Positions 36,429 to 43,573 of a stretch of 50,540 nucleotides of DNA are shown piece after piece. Both the position numbers and the translations under genes were made by a program. The notes beneath the pieces are model-generated. The model was not told where the DNA came from, did no database searches, and saw nothing but the letters and a program-made list of their open reading frames with translations. Source of the stretch: a bacterium (GTDB lineage Bacteria > Acidobacteriota > HRBIN11 > JAKEFK01); assembly GCA_022616075.1 (NCBI GenBank), contig JAKEFK010000164.1, positions 1 through 50,540 of the forward strand, written 5' to 3'. How positions within the stretch are numbered: position 1 is the stretch's first letter; the number at the start of each line of letters is the position of its first letter.

Positions 36429-38315
36429 TTAATTCTGCGGGACGATAACCGGGCGGCCTTTTACTTTTGCAGCCTCTTTCTTTTCTTCTGAAGAATCATT
36501 TTCACCGATTGGTTCGAGAGGCAATCCTTCACAGATTCTGCGGATCTGTTCTGCATCCAGTGTTTCGCGTTCCAGGAGCGCCTCTGCGAGCTTTTCCAAC
36601 AGATGACGATTCTCTTCGAGCACTTTTCTTGCGCGATCGTAATTCTGCGTGATGAAGCGTTTCATCTCCTGATCAATTTTGACGGCAGTGTCCGGACTGA
36701 CCATGGTTTGCTGCGCAAAATCTCTTCCAAGAAAGATGGTTTCCTCTTTCTTTGCAAAAGAGACCGGCCCGAGCTCCGTGCTCATACCCCAATCACAGAC
36801 CATTTTGCGCGCAAGTTCTGTGGCGGTTTCCAGATCATTTTCGGCGCCTGTCGTGATCTGTCCCAGGATAAGCTCTTCCGAAATTCTCCCGCCCAGACAG
36901 ATGGCGATCATGTTTTCCAGATGCACTTTGCTGTAATTGTAACGGTCGTCCAGCGGCAATTGCTGCGTCAATCCCAGCGCCCGGCCGCGCGGAATGATCG
37001 TAACTTTATGCAAGGGATCTGCTCCCGGCATCATGTACGCAACGAGAGCGTGACCGGCTTCGTGATAAGCGGTATTCCTTTTTTCTTCATCACTCAGAAT
37101 GAGCGAACGGCGCTCCGTCCCCATCATCACTTTGTCTTTTGCATATTCGAAGTCGATATGGGTGACCGCTTTACGATTATGATGAGCGGCTGCCAGAGCA
37201 GCTTCATTCACAAGATTCGAAAGGTCTGCCCCCGAAAATCCGGGAGTGCCTCTGGCAATGAGTCTGATATCAACATCAGGAGAAAGTGGAACCTTCCGGG
37301 TATGAACGGCCAGGATCCCTTCTCTTCCTTTCAGATCGGGTCTGCTTACAACGACGCGTCTATCAAACCTGCCTGGACGTAACAGAGCAGGATCCAGAAC
37401 ATCAGGACGGTTTGTTGCAGCAACCAGGATGACTCCTTCATTTGTCTCGAATCCATCCATTTCAACAAGCAACTGGTTGAGCGTCTGTTCCCGCTCATCG
37501 TGTCCGCCACCAAGACCGGCTCCACGGTGTCTTCCGACCGCATCAATTTCATCAATAAAGATGATGCACGGCGCGTTCTTCTTTCCCTGTTCGAAAAGAT
37601 CGCGAACTCTGGAAGCACCCACACCGACGAACATTTCAACAAAATCAGAACCGCTGATGCTAAAAAAAGGAACGTTTGCTTCTCCCGCAATCGCGCGCGC
37701 GAGCAGTGTTTTTCCTGTTCCTGGAGGCCCCATCAGAAGAACGCCTTTAGGAATTCTGCCCCCGAGTTTGATGAATTTTTGCGGATCTTTCAGGAATTCA
37801 ATGATCTCCAGCAATTCTTCACGAGCTTCATCGACTCCTGCCACATCACGAAATGTGATTTTCTTCTGCTGGGATGTTAATAATTTGGCGCGTGATTTCC
37901 CGAAGGAAAGCGCTTTGTTTCCGCCGATTTGCATCTGGCGCATGAACAACACCCACATTAGCCCGAACACAATAACAATTATGATTCCCTGAACGAGCCA
38001 GGAGAACCAGGGATTTGACATCGTATCTTGCGAGCTTACTTCGACTCCTTTTCTCCTCAGATCTGTGACAAAGTTGTAATAGTTGTATCCCTGGGGAGTA
38101 AAAGTTCTATACTCCACACCATCCTTGGTGCTTACGCGGATTTCGTTGCCGCGAATTTCAACTTCGCGGATCCTCTCCGCTTCGACGTCATCAAGAAAAA
38201 TGCTGAACTTTACAGGCTGGTGTGCTTTACCGGCAAAATGGCCATAGTAAAGCGCCATCACAATGGCGGCTGATAAAAAACCGACAATCAGAAAGAAACG
38301 AAACGCAGTTTTCAC
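36429..38315 (-). CDS. ftsH: ATP-dependent zinc metalloprotease FtsH
   Basis: FtsH, 628 residues, a membrane AAA+ protease that degrades misfolded and regulatory membrane proteins. Two membrane helices (about 6-24 and 108-128) flank a periplasmic domain. The AAA domain has GPPGTGKT and FIDEIDAVG, and a second-region-of-homology [20 protein letters not shown]. The zinc site HEAGH is in [11 protein letters not shown] charged tail follows. The start is GTG, 11 bases after GGAG. It sits between hpt and folP, as in many bacteria. Confidence 0.98.
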   Translation of the reverse strand: MKTAFRFFLIVGFLSAAIVMALYYGHFAGKAHQPVKFSIFLDDVEAERIREVEIRGNEIRVSTKDGVEYRTFTPQGYNYYNFVTDLRRKGVEVSSQDTMSNPWFSWLVQGIIIVIVFGLMWVLFMRQMQIGGNKALSFGKSRAKLLTSQQKKITFRDVAGVDEAREELLEIIEFLKDPQKFIKLGGRIPKGVLLMGPPGTGKTLLARAIAGEANVPFFSISGSDFVEMFVGVGASRVRDLFEQGKKNAPCIIFIDEIDAVGRHRGAGLGGGHDEREQTLNQLLVEMDGFETNEGVILVAATNRPDVLDPALLRPGRFDRRVVVSRPDLKGREGILAVHTRKVPLSPDVDIRLIARGTPGFSGADLSNLVNEAALAAAHHNRKAVTHIDFEYAKDKVMMGTERRSLILSDEEKRNTAYHEAGHALVAYMMPGADPLHKVTIIPRGRALGLTQQLPLDDRYNYSKVHLENMIAICLGGRISEELILGQITTGAENDLETATELARKMVCDWGMSTELGPVSFAKKEETIFLGRDFAQQTMVSPDTAVKIDQEMKRFITQNYDRARKVLEENRHLLEKLAEALLERETLDAEQIRRICEGLPLEPIGENDSSEEKKEAAKVKGRPVIVPQN

Positions 38316-38381
38316 CCGATTTTACTCCGGTAACATAGTGTAGTATCGCCGCTGGACGAGAACAATGCAAGGTTTTTCGTT

Positions 38382-38474
38382 TTTTCACCGCAGAGAACTC
38401 ACCGCAGAGAACACAGAGGCCGCGGAGAAAAAAATCTTCTTACTTTGCGTTCTCGGCGATCTGTGCGGTGAAAA
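38382..38474. repeat. Hairpin repeat, family C (CACCGCAGAGAAC type)
   Basis: Outer arms TTTTCACCGCAGAG (38382-38395) and ATCTGTGCGGTGAAAA (38459-38474), with a further CACCGCAGAGAACACAGAGG inside the left arm. It fills the hpt-ftsH gap. Confidence 0.8.
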
Positions 38475-38476
38475 TC

Positions 38477-39004
38477 TCAAGACTTGACCTCGGAAAGAAT
38501 GCCGATATAGGGCAAATTTCGACCAAATTCCTTGTAATCTAGGCCGTACCCCACCACAAAATGATCTTCAATTTCAAAGCCCACATAGTCCGGCCGGATA
38601 TTCACTTTCCGACGGGCAGGCTTATCAAGAAGCACGCATGTCTTCAAACTTTTCAAATCCATTTGTTTCAGGTGTTCCTGCAAAAACTCAAGCGTAACGC
38701 CGGTATCGAGAATATCTTCAAGCAGTAATACGTCACAATGTTTCAATTCAAAATCAGACGAAAAATGCAGATAAACAGTTCCCGAGCTGTGAGTGCCACC
38801 GGTATAACTTTGAACCTGCATGAATTGAATCCTAAGAGGGACAGTCAGCCTGCGAATTAGATCGGCCGCAAATACCAGAGAACCTTTTAAGATGCAAAGA
38901 ATATCAACTGTGACCCCTTCATAGTCAGAATTGATTTTGTCCGCAAGCTCCCGAACTCGATGTTGAATCTGCTCTTCTGTGAGCAGCACTTCGGCTTTAA
39001 ACAC
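38477..39004 (-). CDS. hpt: Hypoxanthine phosphoribosyltransferase
   Basis: Hpt, 175 residues, a purine-salvage enzyme that makes IMP (or GMP) from hypoxanthine (or guanine) and PRPP. The PRPP-binding motif LLLEDILDTGVTL is present, with the flexible-loop YTGGTHSSG and a late VGYGLDY. GTG start with GAGGCAAAGT just upstream, inside the end of tilS; the two genes overlap by eight bases. The tilS-hpt-ftsH order is well known in many bacteria. Confidence 0.95.
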   Translation of the reverse strand: MFKAEVLLTEEQIQHRVRELADKINSDYEGVTVDILCILKGSLVFAADLIRRLTVPLRIQFMQVQSYTGGTHSSGTVYLHFSSDFELKHCDVLLLEDILDTGVTLEFLQEHLKQMDLKSLKTCVLLDKPARRKVNIRPDYVGFEIEDHFVVGYGLDYKEFGRNLPYIGILSEVKS

Positions 39005-40334
39005 TTTGCCTCGCCTCGATACGCAATAGTTTTTTGGTCGAGTCCGTCACCCTGTAGTCGTGGTGAATTTGATGTCCCGCGACCCAGACCAGGTCATCAT
39101 TCTTATATACCAGAGGGATCTGTTTTCTCGAATTTCTCGGAACTTTCCTATCGATGAGGAAATCGCTTAGTTTTTTGTGCCCTTTCATGCCAAGAGGTCG
39201 AAAAGAATCACCTTTTTTCCAGTTCCTTATATATAGAGGAAAAGAAGCCTTGTCGGCATCGAGGTAAGCCAGGTTGGGACCAGGGGCAAAGTCTTGTTTC
39301 AACAGAACGGAAAAATCCAGGGTTACCTTTGCTGCGGGAAACAGGTATTTGCCTGAAGAAGGAACGTCCATTTCTGTAAAACCAATCCTTTCTTCCTTTC
39401 TCACAAATCGGATCGCTCCCTCTTTGTAACAGACCTTCACGAAACCGGGAAGTTCCATTTCCCTCTGGTTTTGGATGCAGGTAACCAGATTCTGAAGGGT
39501 TCTTGCATTCAGCCGCAGATCGCCGCTGATTTTACACAAAAGCCTACGCAAAAGCGCTTTCTGGAGCGGAGGACTGAGCCGGAGCCAATTGTTACGATTC
39601 AGAATCCAGTGGCCTTCTTTCTCTTCCATGATCTTTTCGTACGGTTGCAATAGCTTGTTGAGGAGATGGTTTAGCTCTCCGATCCATGTAGCTGTTCGAT
39701 GGATTGCTTCGGAAAATTCCGGATTGAAATGCTTTTCCAAATACGGGATCAATTGATTTCGAATTCTATTCCGCCGAAATTTTGATTTCTTGTTGGATCT
39801 GTCCGTGAAAAACGCAATCTGGTTTTTCTGAAGATAATGAAGAATTTCCGTGCGCCTGCACTCAAGCAGAGGACGAATATAGATATCTCGATGGAGTTGC
39901 ATCCCGGAAAGACCATCCGGTCCCGCTCCGCGAACCAAATGCAATAAAAATGTTTCGACAGCATCATCTTTATGATGCGCGAGTGCAACCTTATGAAAAC
40001 CGTGCTCTTTGGCTACTTTTGCAAGGTGACGATAACGCCTTTTTCGGGCCGACTGTTCCAGGTCCGCTGGCCGTTTTTTCCAAGCAATCCTTTCGACAAA
40101 TAAAGGAATCTTTTTCTCCTCGCAAAACTGCCGCACAAACTTTTCTTCTTGCTTTGATTCGCGGCCTCTCAACTGATGATTCACGTAAACCGCGGCAACG
40201 TCCGGATGGATTTCTTTTAGCGCCATCAACAAAAAAGTGGAATCGGGTCCCCCGGAATAAGCCACGAGTACACGCTCTCCCGGAACAATGAGGGAATGCT
40301 TCTTGATGAACAGTCTGACCTTATTGACGATCAT
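38997..40334 (-). CDS. tilS: tRNA(Ile)-lysidine synthase
   Basis: TilS, 445 residues, which changes C34 of the CAU anticodon of tRNA(Ile2) to lysidine so it reads AUA codons as isoleucine. The ATP-pyrophosphatase signature YSGGPDS is near residue 28, followed by VNHQLRG, VALAHHKDDAVET and DLEQSARKRRY. A C-terminal domain (about 345-445) has GDSFRPLGMKGHKKLSDFL. The ATG at 40334 was chosen because a longer frame runs into the tRNA gene; the ribosome site is weak. Striking context: a tRNA with CAU anticodon lies directly upstream. Confidence 0.95.
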   Translation of the reverse strand: MIVNKVRLFIKKHSLIVPGERVLVAYSGGPDSTFLLMALKEIHPDVAAVYVNHQLRGRESKQEEKFVRQFCEEKKIPLFVERIAWKKRPADLEQSARKRRYRHLAKVAKEHGFHKVALAHHKDDAVETFLLHLVRGAGPDGLSGMQLHRDIYIRPLLECRRTEILHYLQKNQIAFFTDRSNKKSKFRRNRIRNQLIPYLEKHFNPEFSEAIHRTATWIGELNHLLNKLLQPYEKIMEEKEGHWILNRNNWLRLSPPLQKALLRRLLCKISGDLRLNARTLQNLVTCIQNQREMELPGFVKVCYKEGAIRFVRKEERIGFTEMDVPSSGKYLFPAAKVTLDFSVLLKQDFAPGPNLAYLDADKASFPLYIRNWKKGDSFRPLGMKGHKKLSDFLIDRKVPRNSRKQIPLVYKNDDLVWVAGHQIHHDYRVTDSTKKLLRIEARQSV

Positions 40335-40340
40335 GGCGAG

Positions 40341-40511
40341 ACGCGACAGACGCACAACGCGCAGACGCGCGACTCGTCGACGCAATTGATGGCGGTGCAG
40401 GGATTCGAACCCCGGACGCCGCGGATATGAGCCGCGTGCTCTAACCAACTGAGCTACACCGCCCTGAATCGTCTGTCGTGTTTGCGCGTCTGAGAGTCTG
40501 TTGCGTCTGTG
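40341..40511. repeat. Inverted AGACGC-type repeats flanking the tRNA
   Basis: GC-rich repeats flank the tRNA on both sides. CAGACGCGC at 40362-40370 matches the complement at 40484-40492, and ACAGACGCA at 40346-40354 matches the complement at 40502-40510. They could pair across the tRNA. Confidence 0.6.
40390..40463 (-). tRNA. tRNA with CAU anticodon (Met, possibly Ile2)
   Basis: A complete 74-nt cloverleaf: acceptor GGCGGTG pairing CACCGCC with A73; D-arm GCTC/GAGC; anticodon stem CGCGG/CCGCG around loop CTCATAT, so the anticodon is CAU; T-arm CGGGG-TTCGAAT-CCCTG with one G-U pair. CCA is not encoded. The 5' half GGCGGTGTAGCTCAG matches elongator Met tRNAs, so Met is the first choice, but the bare sequence does not exclude tRNA(Ile2), the substrate of the adjacent tilS product. 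It lies 56 bases upstream of the tilS start on the same strand. Confidence 0.95.
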
Positions 40512-40571
40512 GAGGTAATTCTAAGTGCCCTCAAGCCTGCTTGTCAACGAAACATGTCTTATAATTGACCC

Positions 40572-40757
40572 ATGCCTGTAACCTTGCACTGCGTCAGATG
40601 CACGATTTCGGAAGAAGAACGCAGAATGTTTAAGTGTCCTATTTGCTTTAATAAAGTCTGTGAAATGTGTTGCTATTTCTTCGCCGGACGTCACTTTTGC
40701 AGTAAAGGATGCGCTGACTATTTTTTCTTTGGCAGTGGCGATGACGACGACGATTAG
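40572..40757 (+). CDS. Small cysteine-rich zinc-binding protein
   Basis: A 61-residue protein with CxxC at 7/10, CPIC at 22/25, CEMCC at 30-34, and HxC...C at 41-47, followed by an acidic DDDDD end. The arrangement is of a double zinc-knuckle or treble-clef type, close to B-box/HIT-like fingers. I do not know its partner. It has no signal peptide. It is divergent from the tRNA and tilS. Confidence 0.7.
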   Translation: MPVTLHCVRCTISEEERRMFKCPICFNKVCEMCCYFFAGRHFCSKGCADYFFFGSGDDDDD

Positions 40758-40772
40758 GTCACGTACTTGTTT

Positions 40773-40870
40773 CCTCCCCCTTATTAAGGGGGATGCGAGG
40801 AGGGGGTTGAAAGAACTACAAAAAGATTTTGATCAACCCCACTCTAGCTCCCCACGTCATAAGGGGGGAG
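40773..40870. repeat. Hairpin repeat, family G (CCCCCTTATTAAGGGGG type)
   Basis: An approximate inverted pair: CCTCCCCCTTATTAAGGGGG with its tail at 40773-40810, and its degenerate complement at 40832-40870, TCAACCCCACTCTAGCTCCC through AAGGGGGGAG. The left arm also has its own small inner palindrome. It lies between the zinc protein gene and hemB. Confidence 0.75.
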
Positions 40871-40895
40871 AATCCGAATACCACTGCTGATTCCT

Positions 40896-41864
40896 ATGTA
40901 TCCTACTCATCGACCTCGTAGACTGCGTAAGAATCCCATCGTTCGATCTCTCATCAGGGAAACCAGCGTCGACAAACAGCGACTGATCTATCCCATTTTC
41001 GTCGCAGAAACTTCCCATCGCCGGACACCTGTTGATGCAATGCCCGGCATCAGCCAGTTCAATCTGGAGGGCGCGTTGGAAGAGTGTGTTCCTCTGTATG
41101 AAAAAGGTATGCGCCACTTTCTGATCTTTGGAATTCCGGATCGCAAGGATGATCTGGCGAGTTCGGCTTACGATGAAAACGGAGTGGTTCAGATGACCAT
41201 CCGGAAAATGAAGCAAGAAATACGGGATTGTGTGATTTTTACCGACGTTTGTTTGTGCGCCTATACGAGCCACGGTCATTGTGGTGTCATAAAAGATGGG
41301 GTCATCTGCAACGATGCTTCCGTAAAATTGATTGCACGCACTGCGCTGTCACATGCGCAAGCAGGCGCCGATTTCGTGGCGCCATCCGACATGATGGATG
41401 GACGCGTCGGAGCCATCCGGCAAACTCTGGATGAAAACGGACTGCAGGATGTTGGCATCCTCTCGTATGCTGCGAAGTTCTCTTCTGCTTTCTATGGTCC
41501 TTTTCGGGAGGCAGCTCATTCAGCACCGCAATTTGGCGACAGAAAAACGCATCAGATGGATCCGGCCAATCGTCTGGAAGCGCTCAAAGAAATGCAAACG
41601 GATATCGAGGAAGGAGCCGATATCATCATGGTGAAGCCGGCTCTTTCGTATTTGGATATTATTCGTGAAGCTAAAAATCGTTTTCTCGTTCCGATAGCCG
41701 CCTATAATGTCAGTGGTGAATACACCATGGTAAAAGCCGCAGCGCTGCGAGGATGGGTGGATGAAAAGATGGTTCGCGATGAAATTCTACTTTCCATACG
41801 CCGGGCCGGTGCGGATATCATCATTACTTATTTTGCGAAAGACCTCGCACTCGAAGAAAAATAA
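40896..41864 (+). CDS. hemB: Delta-aminolevulinic acid dehydratase
   Basis: HemB, 322 residues, which joins two 5-aminolevulinate molecules to porphobilinogen in heme synthesis. Start [18 protein letters not shown] is typical. The zinc site cysteines lie in [15 protein letters not shown], so this is a zinc-dependent type. The two Schiff-base lysines are in [15 protein letters not shown] and [10 protein letters not shown]. No clear Shine-Dalgarno is visible before the ATG. The upstream gap holds a hairpin repeat. Confidence 0.97.
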   Translation: MYPTHRPRRLRKNPIVRSLIRETSVDKQRLIYPIFVAETSHRRTPVDAMPGISQFNLEGALEECVPLYEKGMRHFLIFGIPDRKDDLASSAYDENGVVQMTIRKMKQEIRDCVIFTDVCLCAYTSHGHCGVIKDGVICNDASVKLIARTALSHAQAGADFVAPSDMMDGRVGAIRQTLDENGLQDVGILSYAAKFSSAFYGPFREAAHSAPQFGDRKTHQMDPANRLEALKEMQTDIEEGADIIMVKPALSYLDIIREAKNRFLVPIAAYNVSGEYTMVKAAALRGWVDEKMVRDEILLSIRRAGADIIITYFAKDLALEEK

Positions 41865-41876
41865 ACTGTGCTTATT

Positions 41877-41907
41877 TCCTTGGCGCCTTGGCGTCTTGGC
41901 GGTTTAA
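41877..41907. repeat. Family B half-hairpin
   Basis: A single arm, CTTGGCGCCTTGGCGTCTTG then GCGGTTT, lies between hemB and the methyltransferase gene. It matches the right arm of the hairpins at 33729 and 43521. Confidence 0.75.
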
Positions 41908-41914
41908 ATCAAAT

Positions 41915-42691
41915 ATGGAAGCAAATTTTCATTATCCAGCTGAATACTACGACGAAGATTACAAATTCGGAATCCCGGAACGCGGCGACATTCCGTTTTA
42001 CATGAAATACGCGCTTCAAGCAGGATCACCGGTGTTGGAGCTCGGTTGTGGCACAGGACGCATCCTGATTCCCATCGCGCAGGAAGGAATCGAATCGCAT
42101 GGACTCGACATGAGCCGGGAAATGCTCGGTGTTTGCGAAACGAAAGCGCGCACTCTAAACCTGAAAAACGTCCACTTGAAATGCTCCAGCATGGATCAGT
42201 TTGAGTACGACGAAAAATTCTCTCTTATCTACATTCCTTTCCGATCTTTTCAGCATCTTCTAACTCAGGAAGAACAAATCCGGTGCCTGGAGCTCGTGCG
42301 GAAGCATTTAAAGGATGAGGGCTTGTTCATTCTGGATGTGTTTGCGCCCAACATTAACAAAATTGCGGCCTACGAAAAAAGCCATGATTGGGAGAAAGAG
42401 TTTTCCAGAAAAAATTCTCAAACCGAAAGCACAATCACCAGATATTATCAGGCATCACCGGATCTTGCAGCTCAAACAATAGAGGTTTCGATGAAATGGG
42501 AGGAGCGGGACGATCAAGGTGTTGTCGTTGCGCGCAAGAAAGGTGAATTCAAGCTCCGTTACATTTTCCGTTACGAGCTGGAACATCTTCTGGTTCGCTG
42601 TGGATTTGAACCGGCCATTTACGGGCACTTCGATGAGAGGGCCTATGATTACATCTCCGGCGAAATCGTAGCCGTATGCAAAAAGAAGTAA
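41915..42691 (+). CDS. Class I SAM-dependent methyltransferase
   Basis: A 258-residue cytoplasmic methyltransferase. The SAM site is VLELGCGTGRILIPIA (about residues 40-56), then GLDMSREML and MDQFEYDEKFSLIYIPFRS. The end has a beta-rich tail (about 195-258) typical of a small-molecule methyltransferase with a YDEDY start segment. The ATG at 41915 is favoured; an earlier frame start at 41888 lies in the repeat arm. The last 16 bases overlap the SDR gene. Substrate unknown. Confidence 0.88.
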   Translation: MEANFHYPAEYYDEDYKFGIPERGDIPFYMKYALQAGSPVLELGCGTGRILIPIAQEGIESHGLDMSREMLGVCETKARTLNLKNVHLKCSSMDQFEYDEKFSLIYIPFRSFQHLLTQEEQIRCLELVRKHLKDEGLFILDVFAPNINKIAAYEKSHDWEKEFSRKNSQTESTITRYYQASPDLAAQTIEVSMKWEERDDQGVVVARKKGEFKLRYIFRYELEHLLVRCGFEPAIYGHFDERAYDYISGEIVAVCKKK

Positions 42692-43476
42692 AAGGAACAG
42701 CTCTGATCACGGGCGCTTCCAGCGGTATTGGCCTGGAGCTTGCCAGATTGTTTGCGAAGGACGGAATTCATGTCGTTCTTGTAGCCAGATCAACCGAAAA
42801 ACTTCAACGTTTGGCTACTGAGCTCGAAGACGCTCACTCGATTCGCGCAAAAATATTACCATTTGATCTCGCTGATGCAGGTGCTCCGGATCATCTATTC
42901 ATGCGAACACAGGAAGAATCGATTCCGGTTGATTTTCTGGTCAATAATGCTGGATTCGGAATGCGGGAAAGTTTTGAGAAAAATGATCTCAAGCAGATTC
43001 TGGAAATGCTTCAGGTCAATATTGTGGCACTGACTCACCTAACAAAACTGTATGTGAAGGAAATGCTCGCGCGAAAAAGCGGAAAAATTCTGAATGTGGG
43101 TTCTACCGCAGCCTATCAACCGGGCCCATGGATGGCTGTTTATTATGCAACCAAAGCATACGTTCTGTCCTTTTCGGAAGCACTGTCGAATGAATTGAAC
43201 GGGACAGGAGTGACGGTCTCAGCTTTGTGTCCCGGTCCAACGCGTACAGGATTTCAAGAACGCGCAGGCGCAAAAGATATTCAGTTGATGAAAAGCAAAA
43301 TGATGAGGGTAATGGATGCTGCAACCGTGGCGAAAATAGGGTATGAAGGAATGATGAAGAATAAGAGAGTGATCATACCCGGGTTCATGAATCGAATTGT
43401 TGCAACTGCTGCGCGCATCGGCCCTCGCGATTGGTCTACTGCTATTGCAGGCTCGTTAAATAAATCAAAAGAATAA
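42676..43476 (+). CDS. Short-chain dehydrogenase/reductase
   Basis: A 266-residue SDR. Cofactor motif TGASSGIG (about residues 14-21), NNAGFG (about 90), and catalytic YATK (Tyr about 155, Lys about 159). An AR dipeptide after the second strand (VVLVARS) hints at NADP preference. The C-terminus is basic. It overlaps the methyltransferase gene by 16 bases, so they are translationally linked and may act in one pathway. The substrate is not known. Confidence 0.93.
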   Translation: MQKEVKGTALITGASSGIGLELARLFAKDGIHVVLVARSTEKLQRLATELEDAHSIRAKILPFDLADAGAPDHLFMRTQEESIPVDFLVNNAGFGMRESFEKNDLKQILEMLQVNIVALTHLTKLYVKEMLARKSGKILNVGSTAAYQPGPWMAVYYATKAYVLSFSEALSNELNGTGVTVSALCPGPTRTGFQERAGAKDIQLMKSKMMRVMDAATVAKIGYEGMMKNKRVIIPGFMNRIVATAARIGPRDWSTAIAGSLNKSKE

Positions 43477-43546
43477 ACCGCCAAGACGCCAAGTCGCCAA
43501 GGAAAAAGAACAATTTAACTTTTGGCGTTTTGGCGCCTTGGCGGTT
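43476..43546. repeat. Family B hairpin, full
   Basis: Arms AACCGCCAAGACGCCAAGTC (43476-43495, continuing CGCCAAGG) and the complementary CTTGGCGGTT ending at 43546. The left arm begins on the last base of the SDR stop codon TAA (43474-43476). It fills the gap before the carboxypeptidase gene. Confidence 0.85.
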
Positions 43547-43573
43547 AAATCAGACGTTTAGTGGAGGTTTGGA

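Noticed and set aside
40335-40448. N-terminal extension of TilS into the tRNA
   Set aside because: The extra arginine-rich residues are tRNA and repeat sequence read as codons; the conserved protein starts at 40334.
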